Position numbers and translations under genes: made by a program. The notes beneath the pieces were generated by a model. It saw only the letters and a list, made by a program, of their open reading frames with translations. It was not told the origin of the DNA and made no database searches. A stretch of 64,000 nt of DNA from CAVSMC01 sp963798655. Its GTDB lineage: Bacteria; Pseudomonadota; Gammaproteobacteria; Burkholderiales; Casimicrobiaceae. Positions 35,207-46,275 of the stretch are shown here, piece by piece (the first letter of the stretch is position 1; every line of letters starts with the position of its first letter). The stretch lies in NCBI GenBank assembly GCA_963798655.1, contig CAWCUH010000007.1:310001-374000 (forward strand), read 5' to 3'.

Positions 35207-35965
35207 GTGATCCGCTACGAGCACCCGCTGAACGAGCGCGTCCGCACGCTGATGCGGCTCGAGGACCTGTATGCGCGCGCCCGCTTCTTCGCCGACCAGA
35301 CGACGGCGCCCGATCATCATGCGGCGCTGACCGCGCTGTTCGAGATCACCGACGTCGCCTCGCGCGCCGACCTCAAGACCGACGTGCTGCAGGAGCTCGA
35401 GCGCCAGAAGCAGCTGCTGGGGCCGCTGCGCAGCAACCCGGACATCGACTGCGCGGCGCTCGACGCGCTGATCGCCGGCATCGATCGCGTGAACGCGGAG
35501 CTGCTTGCGCAAACCGGCAAGCTCGGCGCGCACCTTCGCGACAACGAGTGGCTGATGACGATCAAGCAGCGGATGGCGATCCCGGGCGGGGTCTGCGAGT
35601 TCGATCTGCCCGCGTATCACTACTGGCTCAACGCGGATCCGCGCGCGCGGCAGAACGACGTGAAGGCATGGCTCGCGCCGCTCTCGCCGCTGCACGACGG
35701 GCTCGCGATCATCCTGCGGCTGCTGCGCGAGAACGGCCGCTCGGGGCGGCACGTCGCATATCACGGCGTCTTCCAGCTGATGCTCACCACGTCGAAGGTC
35801 GCGCAGCTGCTGCGCCTCGCGGTGCCGCACGACCTGCCGTGCGTACCGGAGATCAGCGCCAACAAGTACGCGCTCAACATCCGCTTCATCGGCGTATCGG
35901 GGCTCGACCGTGGCAGCGTCACCGACCGCGACGTCGAGTTCGAGCTGACGTTCTGCAACCTGTAG
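35207..35965 (+). CDS. zapD: Cell division protein ZapD
   Basis: A 252-aa protein that cross-links FtsZ filaments. It opens IRYEHPLNERVRTLMRLEDL and has the mid-region NEWLMTIKQRMAIPGGVCEFDLPAYHYW (key residues IPGGTC-like PGGVC) typical of ZapD. It starts with GTG 35207, 77 bp after coaE. It is followed by yacG after 46 bp. Confidence 0.95.
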   Translation: MIRYEHPLNERVRTLMRLEDLYARARFFADQTTAPDHHAALTALFEITDVASRADLKTDVLQELERQKQLLGPLRSNPDIDCAALDALIAGIDRVNAELLAQTGKLGAHLRDNEWLMTIKQRMAIPGGVCEFDLPAYHYWLNADPRARQNDVKAWLAPLSPLHDGLAIILRLLRENGRSGRHVAYHGVFQLMLTTSKVAQLLRLAVPHDLPCVPEISANKYALNIRFIGVSGLDRGSVTDRDVEFELTFCNL

Positions 35966-36011
35966 CGCGCGGCAACCTCGGCGCCGCAACGCGGTCGAAC
36001 CGCTCGGAAAC

Positions 36012-36212
36012 ATGGCCCAAGCGCGAACATCGTCGCCGGTCCGCACCGTCGCCTGCCCGCAATGCGGCACGCCGGTCGAATGGAGCGCGCGATCACCCCA
36101 TCGTCCGTTCTGCTCGGAGCGCTGCAAGCTGATCGATCTCGGTGCGTGGGCGTCCGAGCGCTATCGCGTGCCGGACGACGAGCCGCCCGACGAGGACGAA
36201 GGCGGCGCCTAA
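36012..36212 (+). CDS. yacG: DNA gyrase inhibitor YacG
   Basis: A 66-aa zinc protein that binds GyrB and blocks gyrase in E. coli. The four zinc ligands are C15, C18, C34 and C38 (CPQC...CSERC), followed by KLIDLGAWASERYRVP and an acidic tail. It is last in the pilBCD-coaE-zapD-yacG group and converges on the Nudix/ThiE gene 14 bp away. Confidence 0.95.
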   Translation: MAQARTSSPVRTVACPQCGTPVEWSARSPHRPFCSERCKLIDLGAWASERYRVPDDEPPDEDEGGA

Positions 36213-36226
36213 GCGCTTGTCCGGCC

Positions 36227-37168
36227 CTAGTCGCTCCACGCGCCACGACGAAGCGCAACGCCATGCGCACCGTGGTCGATGGCGCTGTCGAGATCGGCGA
36301 GCGCGAGCCCGCCGAGCGCGAACACCGGCAGCGGCGCGCCGGCCGCCCCCGCGGCAAAACCGTCCCAGCCGAGCAAGCGCGCGTTCGGGTGCGTCGGCGT
36401 CGTTGCCACGGGGCCGAGGACGACGAAATCGAGCCCGAGCTCCGCCGCCTTCGCGATGTCGCCGCGCGTATGGCACGACGCGGCGCAGACGAGATCGTCG
36501 GGTCGCGATGTCGCACGGCCGAGCGCCGCGGACGTCCAGTGCACGCCCGCGCAGCCCCACGCTCGTGCGTCGCGCGCCTCGCCGTTCAGCAGCACGCGCG
36601 CGCCGCAGCGCGCGGCAAGCGGCAGCAACCGATCGGCGAGCGCACGCTGGCGCGCAAGCGGCCAGTCCTTCTCGCGCAACTGCACAAGCCGCAGCCCGGC
36701 GTCGAGCGCCCGCCGTGCGCGCTCGACGAAGGCGTCCTCGCCGATATCCGAGGCCATCGTGATGCCGTACGCGGTGGGCAGCGCCAGCGCGCGCAGCACG
36801 AGCGTGTTCGCCGGCAACAGCGGCGAAACGCTGAATGCCCCGGGCGTCTGCCACGCGAACGCCTGTCCGTCGCGACCGACCGGTGCGCCGACCCAATCGA
36901 GGACGCGGAAGAAATGGAGCTCGACATGCGCATGCGGATAGACGAAGCGCTGCACGAGCCAGGGCGCCGCGCGGCGAACATCGAGGCCGAGCTCCTCGTG
37001 CAATTCGCGATCGAGCGCTGCGCGCGGCGTTTCGCCCGGCTCGAGCTTGCCGCCCGGAAATTCCCAGTAGCCTGCGTAGACCTTGCCCGGCGGCCGCTGC
37101 GCAAGCAGCACCTGGCCGTCACGGCGCAGAATCACCGCGGCCGCGACGCGAACGATGTCGTGGTTCAC
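36227..37168 (-). CDS. Nudix hydrolase fused to a thiamine phosphate synthase-like domain
   Basis: A 313-aa two-domain protein. Residues 1-130 are a MutT-type Nudix domain with the box GKLEPGETPRAALDRELHEELGL (key G, E, REL, EE), expected to clean up 8-oxo-dGTP or similar. Residues about 135-313 form a ThiE/TenI-like TIM barrel (LRLVQLREKDWPLARQRALA, VVLGPVATTPTHPNA, PVFALGGL). This fusion is common in betaproteobacteria near secA-argJ. Whether the second half has catalytic activity is not known. It starts with GTG overlapping the DUF815 stop (GTGA). Confidence 0.9.
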   Translation of the reverse strand: MNHDIVRVAAAVILRRDGQVLLAQRPPGKVYAGYWEFPGGKLEPGETPRAALDRELHEELGLDVRRAAPWLVQRFVYPHAHVELHFFRVLDWVGAPVGRDGQAFAWQTPGAFSVSPLLPANTLVLRALALPTAYGITMASDIGEDAFVERARRALDAGLRLVQLREKDWPLARQRALADRLLPLAARCGARVLLNGEARDARAWGCAGVHWTSAALGRATSRPDDLVCAASCHTRGDIAKAAELGLDFVVLGPVATTPTHPNARLLGWDGFAAGAAGAPLPVFALGGLALADLDSAIDHGAHGVALRRGAWSD

Positions 37169-38070
37169 GAAGCGCGCGGCGACTTGCGCGCGAGCGCTGC
37201 GGCGCCGGCGTAGCTTCGCGCGAACTGCCACGCGACGCGGCCGCTGCGCGAGCCGCGTTGCAGCGCGTATTGCAGCGCCTGCCGCTCGCGCGATGCGACT
37301 TCGCGCGCTGATTTCACCGGCTTCACGCCGAACGCGTCGAGCCAGCCAGCAACGGCGGCGAGGTAGTCGTCCTGGCTGAACGGATAGAACGAGATCCAGA
37401 GCCCGAACCGCTCGGACAGCGAGATCTTCTCCTCGACCGATTCGCCCGGGTGCACTTCCTCGCCGACATGCTTCGTCTCGAGGTTCTCGCTCATGTACTC
37501 GGGCAGCAGATGGCGGCGGTTGGACGTCGCGTAGATCAGCATGTTCGCCCCCGCCGCGGCGACGGTACCGTCGAGCATCACCTTCAGCGCCTTGTAGCCC
37601 GGCTCGCCGGTGTCGAACGTGAGATCGTCGCAGAACACGATGAATCGCTCGCGCCGACCGGCGGTGATCTCCGCGATGTCGGGCAGGTCGACGAGATCGC
37701 TCTTGTCGACCTCGATCAGCCGCAGGCCCTTGCCTGCATACTTGCCGAGCATCGCCTTCACCAGCGACGACTTGCCGGTGCCGCGCGAGCCGGTAAGCAG
37801 CACGTTGTTCGCCGGCAATCCGGCCACGAACTGCCGCGTGTTCTGGTCGATCGCGTGCTTCTGCTCGTCGATCGCGACGAGGTCGTCGAGACGGATCGTG
37901 TGCGGATGCGCGACCGGCTGCAGATGGCCGCGTCCGCCGCGCTTGCGCCAGCGGTACGCCGTCGCATGCCAATCGGGCGGCGGCGGCGCGGGCGGCAGCA
38001 TCGCCTCGAGCCGATCGAGCACGCCTTCGGCGCGCGCGAGGAGCCGATTGAAGTCGGCGAAGCTCAGCAT
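37165..38070 (-). CDS. DUF815 AAA+ ATPase
   Basis: A 301-aa P-loop ATPase of the DUF815 family. Walker A is LLTGSRGTGKSSLVKAM (about residues 95-111) and Walker B is RFIVFCDDLTFD. A YATSNRRHLLPEYMSEN segment contains the sensor. Family function is unknown. It overlaps argJ by one base (TGATG) and the Nudix gene by four, so secA-argJ-ATPase-Nudix read as one unit. The longer open frame upstream lies inside argJ and is not coding. Confidence 0.9.
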   Translation of the reverse strand: MLSFADFNRLLARAEGVLDRLEAMLPPAPPPPDWHATAYRWRKRGGRGHLQPVAHPHTIRLDDLVAIDEQKHAIDQNTRQFVAGLPANNVLLTGSRGTGKSSLVKAMLGKYAGKGLRLIEVDKSDLVDLPDIAEITAGRRERFIVFCDDLTFDTGEPGYKALKVMLDGTVAAAGANMLIYATSNRRHLLPEYMSENLETKHVGEEVHPGESVEEKISLSERFGLWISFYPFSQDDYLAAVAGWLDAFGVKPVKSAREVASRERQALQYALQRGSRSGRVAWQFARSYAGAAALARKSPRAS

Positions 38071-39302
38071 CAGCTGCGGTAATCGGCGTTGATCGACACG
38101 TAGTCGTGCGAGAAGTCGCACGTCCACACCGTCGCGCTCGCCTCGCCGCGACCGAGCGCGACGCGCACGCCGATCTCGTCGCGCTTCATCACCCTCTGGC
38201 CGTCTTCCTCGCGATACGCGGGCGCGCGGCCGCCGTTCGCGACGACCTGCACGTCGTCGAGCCAGAACGATACGCGCGCCGGATCGAGGTCCGGCGGCGC
38301 GGCGTTGCCGATCGCGCAGACGATGCGCCCGAGATTGGGATCGGACGCGAAGAAGGCGGTCTTCACGAGCGGTGAATGCGCGATGCCGAGCGCGATGCGT
38401 CGACACTCGGCGCCGTCCGCTCCGCCGTGGACGGTGACCGTGATGAACTTGGTTGCGCCTTCGCCGTCGCGGACGATCGCCTGCGCGAGCGCCGTCGCGA
38501 CGCAGGCGACGGCAGACCGAACCGCCGGCAGCCGGGAATCGTCGGCGCGCTCGATCGGCGCGATCGCGGCGCGACCCGTCGCGGCCACGACGAAGCTGTC
38601 GTTGGTCGACGTGTCGCCGTCGACGGTGGCGCAATTGAACGACACGTCGGCAATCTCGCGCACGAGCGGCGCAAGAATGCGCGGCGCGATCGGCGCGTCG
38701 GTCGCGACCAGCGCGAGCATCGTCGCCATGTCCGGATGGATCATGCCGGCCCCCTTGGCGATGCCCGTCACGGTGATCGACACGCCGTCGACGTCGATGC
38801 GGCGCGACGCGCCCTTCGGCACCGTATCCGTCGTCATGATCGCCCGTACGGCGTCGAGCCAACGGTCGGCGGCGAGCGCAGCGGCCGCGCGCGGAATCGC
38901 GGCGACCAGCTTGTCCACCGGCAGCGGCTCCATGATCACGCCGGTCGACAATGGCAGCACGTCGCGCGGCTCGCAGCCGAGCGCGGCGGCGACCGCGTCG
39001 CACGTCGCACGCGCATGCGCAATGCCGCTCTGTCCCGTGCCCGCGTTGGCGTTGCCCGCGTTGACGATCAGCGCGCGGATCGCATGGCCGCCGGCGCCGA
39101 GATGATCGCGACAGACGCTGACCGGTGCGGCGCAGAAGCGGTTCTGCGTAAAGACGCCGGCCGCGATCGTGCCCGGCTCGAACGCGACGAGCAGCACGTC
39201 GTCGCGCGACCAGTTCTTGATCCTCGCGGCAGCCGTCCCGAGACGTACGCCGGGAACGGCAAGCAGATCGCGAGCGTCAGGCGGCGTGTAGCGAACAGGC
39301 AT
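38070..39302 (-). CDS. argJ: Bifunctional ornithine acetyltransferase / N-acetylglutamate synthase
   Basis: A 410-aa enzyme of the cyclic arginine pathway. It moves the acetyl group from N-acetylornithine to glutamate, and may also acetylate glutamate from acetyl-CoA. It is made as a precursor that self-cleaves before a threonine; here the site is in GMIHPDMATMLALVATD (cleavage expected between A and T). The oxyanion-hole region STGVIMEP is present. The start ATG 39302 leaves 11 bp to the secA stop. Complete. Confidence 0.95.
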   Translation of the reverse strand: MPVRYTPPDARDLLAVPGVRLGTAAARIKNWSRDDVLLVAFEPGTIAAGVFTQNRFCAAPVSVCRDHLGAGGHAIRALIVNAGNANAGTGQSGIAHARATCDAVAAALGCEPRDVLPLSTGVIMEPLPVDKLVAAIPRAAAALAADRWLDAVRAIMTTDTVPKGASRRIDVDGVSITVTGIAKGAGMIHPDMATMLALVATDAPIAPRILAPLVREIADVSFNCATVDGDTSTNDSFVVAATGRAAIAPIERADDSRLPAVRSAVACVATALAQAIVRDGEGATKFITVTVHGGADGAECRRIALGIAHSPLVKTAFFASDPNLGRIVCAIGNAAPPDLDPARVSFWLDDVQVVANGGRAPAYREEDGQRVMKRDEIGVRVALGRGEASATVWTCDFSHDYVSINADYRS

Positions 39303-39313
39303 TGCGCCGGTTG

Positions 39314-42046
<2,733 letters not shown>

Positions 42047-42073
42047 GGGTCCGGAAGTTTCGGCGGCGGCGTG

Positions 42074-42104
42074 AAAAAACAAGGGGTGACGACCGCTCAC
42101 CCCT
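42074..42104 (-). terminator. Terminator-like hairpin 28 nt upstream of secA
   Basis: On the minus strand AGGGGTGA pairs perfectly with TCACCCCT (arms 42104-42097 and 42089-42082), with a 7-nt loop, and is followed by TG and six T residues. It is a canonical Rho-independent terminator between the M23 gene and secA. It ends too close to secA for a separate promoter, so an attenuator is possible. Confidence 0.8.
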
Positions 42105-42210
42105 CGTTACGTGCAAATCGCGATCAAGTCGGGAGATTGGGGTCAGGATCGCGATGTGTCATGGCGACTGTGACCGCGATTTCCTCCGCCAATTTCCACC
42201 GCAATTTTCG

Positions 42211-43134
42211 TCAGCCTGACGGCTGCAGGAACCGCGCGGGATTCTGCGGCACGCCGTTCAGCCGCACTTCGAAGTGCAGGTGCGGACCCGTCGAGCGACC
42301 GGTCGATCCGACGGCGGCGACGCGTTGCCCGCGCACCACCAGGTCGCCTTCGTGCACGAAAACCTGCGACGTGTGCGCGTAGCGGGAAACGAGGCCGTTG
42401 CCGTGGTCGATCTCGACCATCCTACCATACTGCGGGTGCAGCCCCGCCGCGACGACCTTGCCGCTCGCGGCAGCGACGATCAGCGTGCCGGCTTCGGCCG
42501 GAAAGTCGATGCCCTCGTGAAACGATTGCGCGCCGGTGAACGGATCGATGCGGTAGCCGAAGTTCGACGAGAACCAGCCGTCGACGATCGGCGCGAGCGT
42601 GGGCAGGAACTTGCGACGCGCCGACGTCTGCACGAGCAGCGCCTCGAGCACGCCGAGCTGGTCGGAGCGCTCGTCGACCTGCCGGCCGAGCCGCTCGACG
42701 ACGTCGGCAAACTCGCTCACCGACAGCGAGCGCGCCGGCAGCGACGACTCCGCGCCGCCGCGTCCCGGCACGGTGCCCGGCTGCAGCGACGGCAACTCCT
42801 GCGGCTTCAGTCCGGCGAGCTTCGCGAGCCGCTCGCCGAGGCCCTCGAGCCGCATGATCTGCGCCTGCAGCTCGCCCACGCGCATCGCCATCGTCTTCAG
42901 GTGCGCATCGACGAGCTGTCGCGTGCGCTGCGCCTCCTCGCGCTGATCGGCCAGCACGATCGCGTCGAGCCACGGATGGTGGATCGCCGCGGCATACTTG
43001 AGCGTGACGAAGTTGAACGCGAACGTGAACGCGACGAAAAGCACGGCGAGCGAGAACCCGCCGAGCGCCCAGTGGCGCCAGTCGAGCGTCAGCGTACGAG
43101 CGCGTGACGTGCTCGACACCAGTATGATGTTCAC
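42211..43134 (-). CDS. M23 family metallopeptidase (LytM/NlpD type)
   Basis: A 307-aa envelope protein. It has a single N-terminal membrane helix (about residues 25-45), a coiled-coil region (about 70-125) and a C-terminal LytM domain. Zinc ligands are expected in FHEGIDFPAEAG (H and D) and GPHLHFEV (HLH), so the domain looks catalytically intact. It would cut peptidoglycan cross-bridges or activate amidases in the periplasm. The start is GTG 43134, chosen for its strong GGGGAGG ribosome binding site. It occupies the place that secM holds in enterics, directly before secA, and is divergent from dciA. Confidence 0.9.
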   Translation of the reverse strand: MNIILVSSTSRARTLTLDWRHWALGGFSLAVLFVAFTFAFNFVTLKYAAAIHHPWLDAIVLADQREEAQRTRQLVDAHLKTMAMRVGELQAQIMRLEGLGERLAKLAGLKPQELPSLQPGTVPGRGGAESSLPARSLSVSEFADVVERLGRQVDERSDQLGVLEALLVQTSARRKFLPTLAPIVDGWFSSNFGYRIDPFTGAQSFHEGIDFPAEAGTLIVAAASGKVVAAGLHPQYGRMVEIDHGNGLVSRYAHTSQVFVHEGDLVVRGQRVAAVGSTGRSTGPHLHFEVRLNGVPQNPARFLQPSG

Positions 43135-43194
43135 GCGGCGTCCTCCCCGATTTGCGTCGTAGTATTCGACGCAGCTCGCCAAGCCCGGCCCAAC

Positions 43195-43626
43195 ATGCGC
43201 ACCCCGCAACCGCTGCAGCGCGTCGTCGCCGCCGATCCGGTGCTCGCCGCGTGGGACGCACGCCGGCGGCAAGAGGCTGCGCTGACGCACGCCGTGCGCA
43301 GCGAATTGCCGCGACAGCTAGCCGCGCGCATTCGCGTGGCCGACGCACAACGCGAAACGCTCGAGCTTGTGGCCGACAGCGGTGCAGTCGCCGCCGCCGT
43401 ACGACAGCGGCTGCCCGGCGTGCTCGAACGCCTTGCGAGGGATGGCCACGAATTTACTGGAATACGCGTGCGCGTGCAAGTTCGCGCCGACGTCGAGGCG
43501 GTCCAAAAAAAACCACTGAATCCGATAGATAGGGACTCGGCCGACGCGCTCGCACGCCTTGCCGACGCGCTTGCCCCAGGCCCGCTACAGCGCGCGCTCG
43601 AGCGGCTGCTCAAGCGCGGCCGATAG
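43195..43626 (+). CDS. dciA: DciA family (DUF721) protein
   Basis: A 143-aa protein of the DUF721/DciA group. DciA loads the replicative helicase DnaB in bacteria that lack DnaC. The DUF721 core is about residues 25-100 (LTHAVRSELPRQLAARIRVA, TLELVADSGAVAAAVRQRLP). It is divergent from the M23 gene and converges on the small membrane protein. The assignment is based on sequence pattern and on its usual position near secA/lpxC. Confidence 0.8.
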   Translation: MRTPQPLQRVVAADPVLAAWDARRRQEAALTHAVRSELPRQLAARIRVADAQRETLELVADSGAVAAAVRQRLPGVLERLARDGHEFTGIRVRVQVRADVEAVQKKPLNPIDRDSADALARLADALAPGPLQRALERLLKRGR

Positions 43627-43704
43627 TCGATTCAGATCGCGTGCACGTCTCGTCGACCGCGATGTGCATCTACCGCTAGAGCGTCAAAACCGCTGATCTG
43701 TCGG

Positions 43705-43890
43705 CTACAAAAACATCATCAGACGCTTGAAAAAGTAGAAAATCAGAACGCCGGCGAGCAGCATGATCGTGTACTTGATCGTCTGCGCAATGAAACGCAG
43801 ATAGCGGCGGTCGCGCGTGAACAGGTACAGCAGCGCCGCGACGGCGATCGTCGCCAGCCCGAGAAAGAGAAAGAGGCGGACGATCAGCAC
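43705..43890 (-). CDS. Small membrane protein after lpxC
   Basis: A 61-aa protein with two hydrophobic segments (about residues 4-24 and 40-57), separated by a basic loop TRDRRYLRFIAQTIKY. I do not recognise a named family. It begins 45 bp past the lpxC stop in the same direction and keeps the codon usage of its neighbours, so it is likely a real last gene of the dcw transcript. Function unknown. Confidence 0.65.
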   Translation of the reverse strand: MLIVRLFLFLGLATIAVAALLYLFTRDRRYLRFIAQTIKYTIMLLAGVLIFYFFKRLMMFL

Positions 43891-43935
43891 GGCTCGAGTC
43901 GGGTTTCACGGCCGAAACCCGACGCCGCCGGTGCG

Positions 43936-44850
43936 TCACGCGGCGGCGAGACGCCAGTCCTGGAACGCGGCCGGCACGTCGTCGGCCGCGGTGAACGTCG
44001 TGATCTCGAACGCGTCGGGACGCGCGAGCAGAGCGCGGGCGACCGCGTTGTTCAGCGCATGGCCCGGCTTGAACGCCGTGTACAGACCGATCAGCGGATG
44101 GCCGAGCAGATACAGGTCGCCGATCGCGTCGAGCACCTTGTGCTTGACGAATTCGTTGTCGTAGCGCAGCCCTTCGCTGTTCAGCACGCGCGTCTCGTCC
44201 AGCACGACCGCGTTCTGCAGGCTGCCGCCCAGCGCGAGCCCGGCCGAGCGCATCGCCTCGACATCCTGCATGAAGCCGAACGTGCGCGCCCGCGCGACTT
44301 CCTTCACGTACGAATGCTCGGCGAAGTCGATGACGACGTGCCGATTCTCCGAGCCGAACACCGGATGCGGAAAATCGATGGTGAAATCAAGCTTGAAACC
44401 GAAGCACGGCTCGAAGCGCGCCCACTTGTCGCCGTCGCGCAACTCGACCGGCGCAACGATGCGCAGATAGCGCTTGGGCGCCTTCTGCTCGACGATGCCC
44501 GCGGACTTCAGCAGGAACACGAACGGCGCCGCGCTGCCGTCCATGATCGGCACCTCGGGACCGGCGACATCGACGTGAAGATTGTCGATACCCACGCCGG
44601 CGAGCGCGGACATCACGTGCTCGACCGTCGAGACGGCCGCGCCGTCGCACTTGAGCGTCGACGAAAGACGCGTGTCGCCGACGTTTTCCGCGCGCGCCGG
44701 CAGCGAAACGGGCCGCGCGAGGTCGACGCGATGGAACACGACGCCGGTATCGGGGGCCGCGGGCCGCAGTGTGAGATCGACGCGAACGCCGGTGTGCAAA
44801 CCCACGCCGGTCGTCTTGATCGTGTTCTTGAGCGTGCGCTGTAGGAGCAT
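43936..44850 (-). CDS. lpxC: UDP-3-O-acyl-N-acetylglucosamine deacetylase LpxC
   Basis: A 304-aa zinc enzyme for the committed step of lipid A synthesis. Zinc ligands are H78 (EHVMSALAG), H237 and D241 (KHKVLDAIGD); H264 is the general acid (KPGHALNN). The start ATG 44850 matches family N-termini (MLLQRTLKNTIKTTGVGLHT); no clear ribosome binding site precedes it. TACAAT on the minus strand about 30 bp upstream may be a -10 of a local promoter between ftsZ and lpxC. The position after ftsZ is conserved in proteobacteria. Confidence 0.96.
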   Translation of the reverse strand: MLLQRTLKNTIKTTGVGLHTGVRVDLTLRPAAPDTGVVFHRVDLARPVSLPARAENVGDTRLSSTLKCDGAAVSTVEHVMSALAGVGIDNLHVDVAGPEVPIMDGSAAPFVFLLKSAGIVEQKAPKRYLRIVAPVELRDGDKWARFEPCFGFKLDFTIDFPHPVFGSENRHVVIDFAEHSYVKEVARARTFGFMQDVEAMRSAGLALGGSLQNAVVLDETRVLNSEGLRYDNEFVKHKVLDAIGDLYLLGHPLIGLYTAFKPGHALNNAVARALLARPDAFEITTFTAADDVPAAFQDWRLAAA

Positions 44851-44949
44851 GGAGAAGGCGGCGAGCGCCACCCGAAATTGTAGCACGCAGCGGCGGTCGG
44901 TCCGACCGGCCGCGCCCAGGACGCCGCCGGTCGCCGCGCAGCGGTTGCG

Positions 44950-46122
44950 TCAGTCCGCCTGCTTGCGCAGGAATGCCGGGATGTCGGCGACGTCGATCGC
45001 AGCCGCCGGCGTCGACGGCGCGCGGCCGCGGCGCATGACCGCCGGCGCGTCGAGGTTCTCGTAGTTGATCGTCTCGACGGTCATCGCGACGTTGTCCGTC
45101 CCGGTGCGGGCGAGAACGGGCTCGACGAGCTGCATCGCCGGCGGCCGCTGCTTGATCGCGCCGGCGGCGCCGCCGAGACCGGTCGCGACCATCGTCACGC
45201 GCAGCCGGTCGTCCATTGCGTCGTCGATGACCGTACCGACGATCACCATCGCGTCCTCGGCGGTGAACTCCTTGATGGTGTTCATCACGTCGTGGTACTC
45301 CTTCATCCGCAACCCCGCGGACGCGGTGATGTTCACCAGTACGCCGCGTGCGCCGGCGAGGTTGACGTCCTCGAGCAGCGGGCTCTTCACCGCCTGCTGG
45401 GCGGCGAGCCGCGCGCGATCGGCGCCGTCGGCGGTGGCCGAGCCCATCATCGCCATGCCGACTTCGCCCATGACCGTGCGAACGTCCGCGAAGTCGACGT
45501 TGACGAGACCTGCGTTGTTGATGACCTCCGCGATGCCGGAGACGGCGCCGTGCAGCACGTCGTTCGCGGCTGCATAGGCGTCGAGCACCGACACGTCCTC
45601 GCCGAGCACCTGCATCAGCTTGTCGTTCGGGATGACGATCAGCGAGTCGACCTTCTTGCCGAGCTCCTCGATACCCTGCTGCGCGACCTTCTGCCGCTTG
45701 CCCTCGAAGGAGAACGGCCGCGTGACGACGGCAACCGTCAGGATGTTCATGCTCTTCGCGACGTCGGCGATCACCGGTGCAGCGCCGGTCCCGGTGCCGC
45801 CGCCCATGCCGGCGGTGATGAACAGCATGTCGGCGCCTTCGATCAGCTCGGCGATGCGGTCGCGGTCCTCGTTCGCCGCGTCGCGACCGATCTCGGGCTT
45901 CGCGCCGGCGCCGAGCCCGCGCGTCAGGTGACTGCCGAGCTGCACCTGCGTGCGCGCGGTCGAGCGCCGCAGCGCCTGCGCGTCGGTATTCGCGCAGATG
46001 AACTCGACGCCGCTTAAGGCCCGATTGATCATGTGCTCGACCGCATTGCCGCCGCAGCCGCCGACGCCGATGACCTTGATGATCGCGCCTTCGTCCAACG
46101 CCTGATCGATGATCTCAAACAT
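44950..46122 (-). CDS. ftsZ: Cell division tubulin homolog FtsZ
   Basis: A 390-aa GTPase that forms the Z ring. The tubulin signature GGGTGTG is at residues 107-113, with VGGCGGNAVEHM near the N-terminus and the T7 loop NVDFADVRTVM. The C-terminal peptide DIPAFLRKQA binds FtsA and other partners. A variable linker of about 60 residues precedes it. It is separated from ftsA by 153 bp with two strong hairpins. Complete. Confidence 0.98.
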   Translation of the reverse strand: MFEIIDQALDEGAIIKVIGVGGCGGNAVEHMINRALSGVEFICANTDAQALRRSTARTQVQLGSHLTRGLGAGAKPEIGRDAANEDRDRIAELIEGADMLFITAGMGGGTGTGAAPVIADVAKSMNILTVAVVTRPFSFEGKRQKVAQQGIEELGKKVDSLIVIPNDKLMQVLGEDVSVLDAYAAANDVLHGAVSGIAEVINNAGLVNVDFADVRTVMGEVGMAMMGSATADGADRARLAAQQAVKSPLLEDVNLAGARGVLVNITASAGLRMKEYHDVMNTIKEFTAEDAMVIVGTVIDDAMDDRLRVTMVATGLGGAAGAIKQRPPAMQLVEPVLARTGTDNVAMTVETINYENLDAPAVMRRGRAPSTPAAAIDVADIPAFLRKQAD

Positions 46123-46197
46123 GGTGTGGTCCTTTCTCTCCTGTCAACATAGAAACGAAGGCTGCGATGTCAAGCTCGATTTTTAGTGGGTGTTCTG

Positions 46198-46271
46198 CCG
46201 AAAACCGACGGGCTTGGCCCGCGGTTTTCGGGTAACTCTCTTCGGGCCAAAGTAGGAGTTCACTTTGGCCC
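46198..46271. other. Two strong hairpins in the ftsA-ftsZ spacer
   Basis: Hairpin 1: perfect 10-bp arms GGGCCAAAGT/ACTTTGGCCC (46244-46253 and 46262-46271, 8-nt loop), 4 bp past the ftsA stop. Hairpin 2: arms 46198-46207 and 46222-46231 (CCGAAAACCG/CGGTTTTCGG), continued inward by CGGGC/GCCCG after one bulged A, about 15 bp in all. Neither is followed by a T run, so simple termination is unlikely. Processing, pausing or mRNA protection are possible. Confidence 0.7.
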
Positions 46272-46275
46272 GCTT

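Noticed and set aside
42047..42100. A longer SecA from GTG 42100
   Set aside because: The GTG lies in the arm of the terminator hairpin and the extra residues are absent from SecA proteins.
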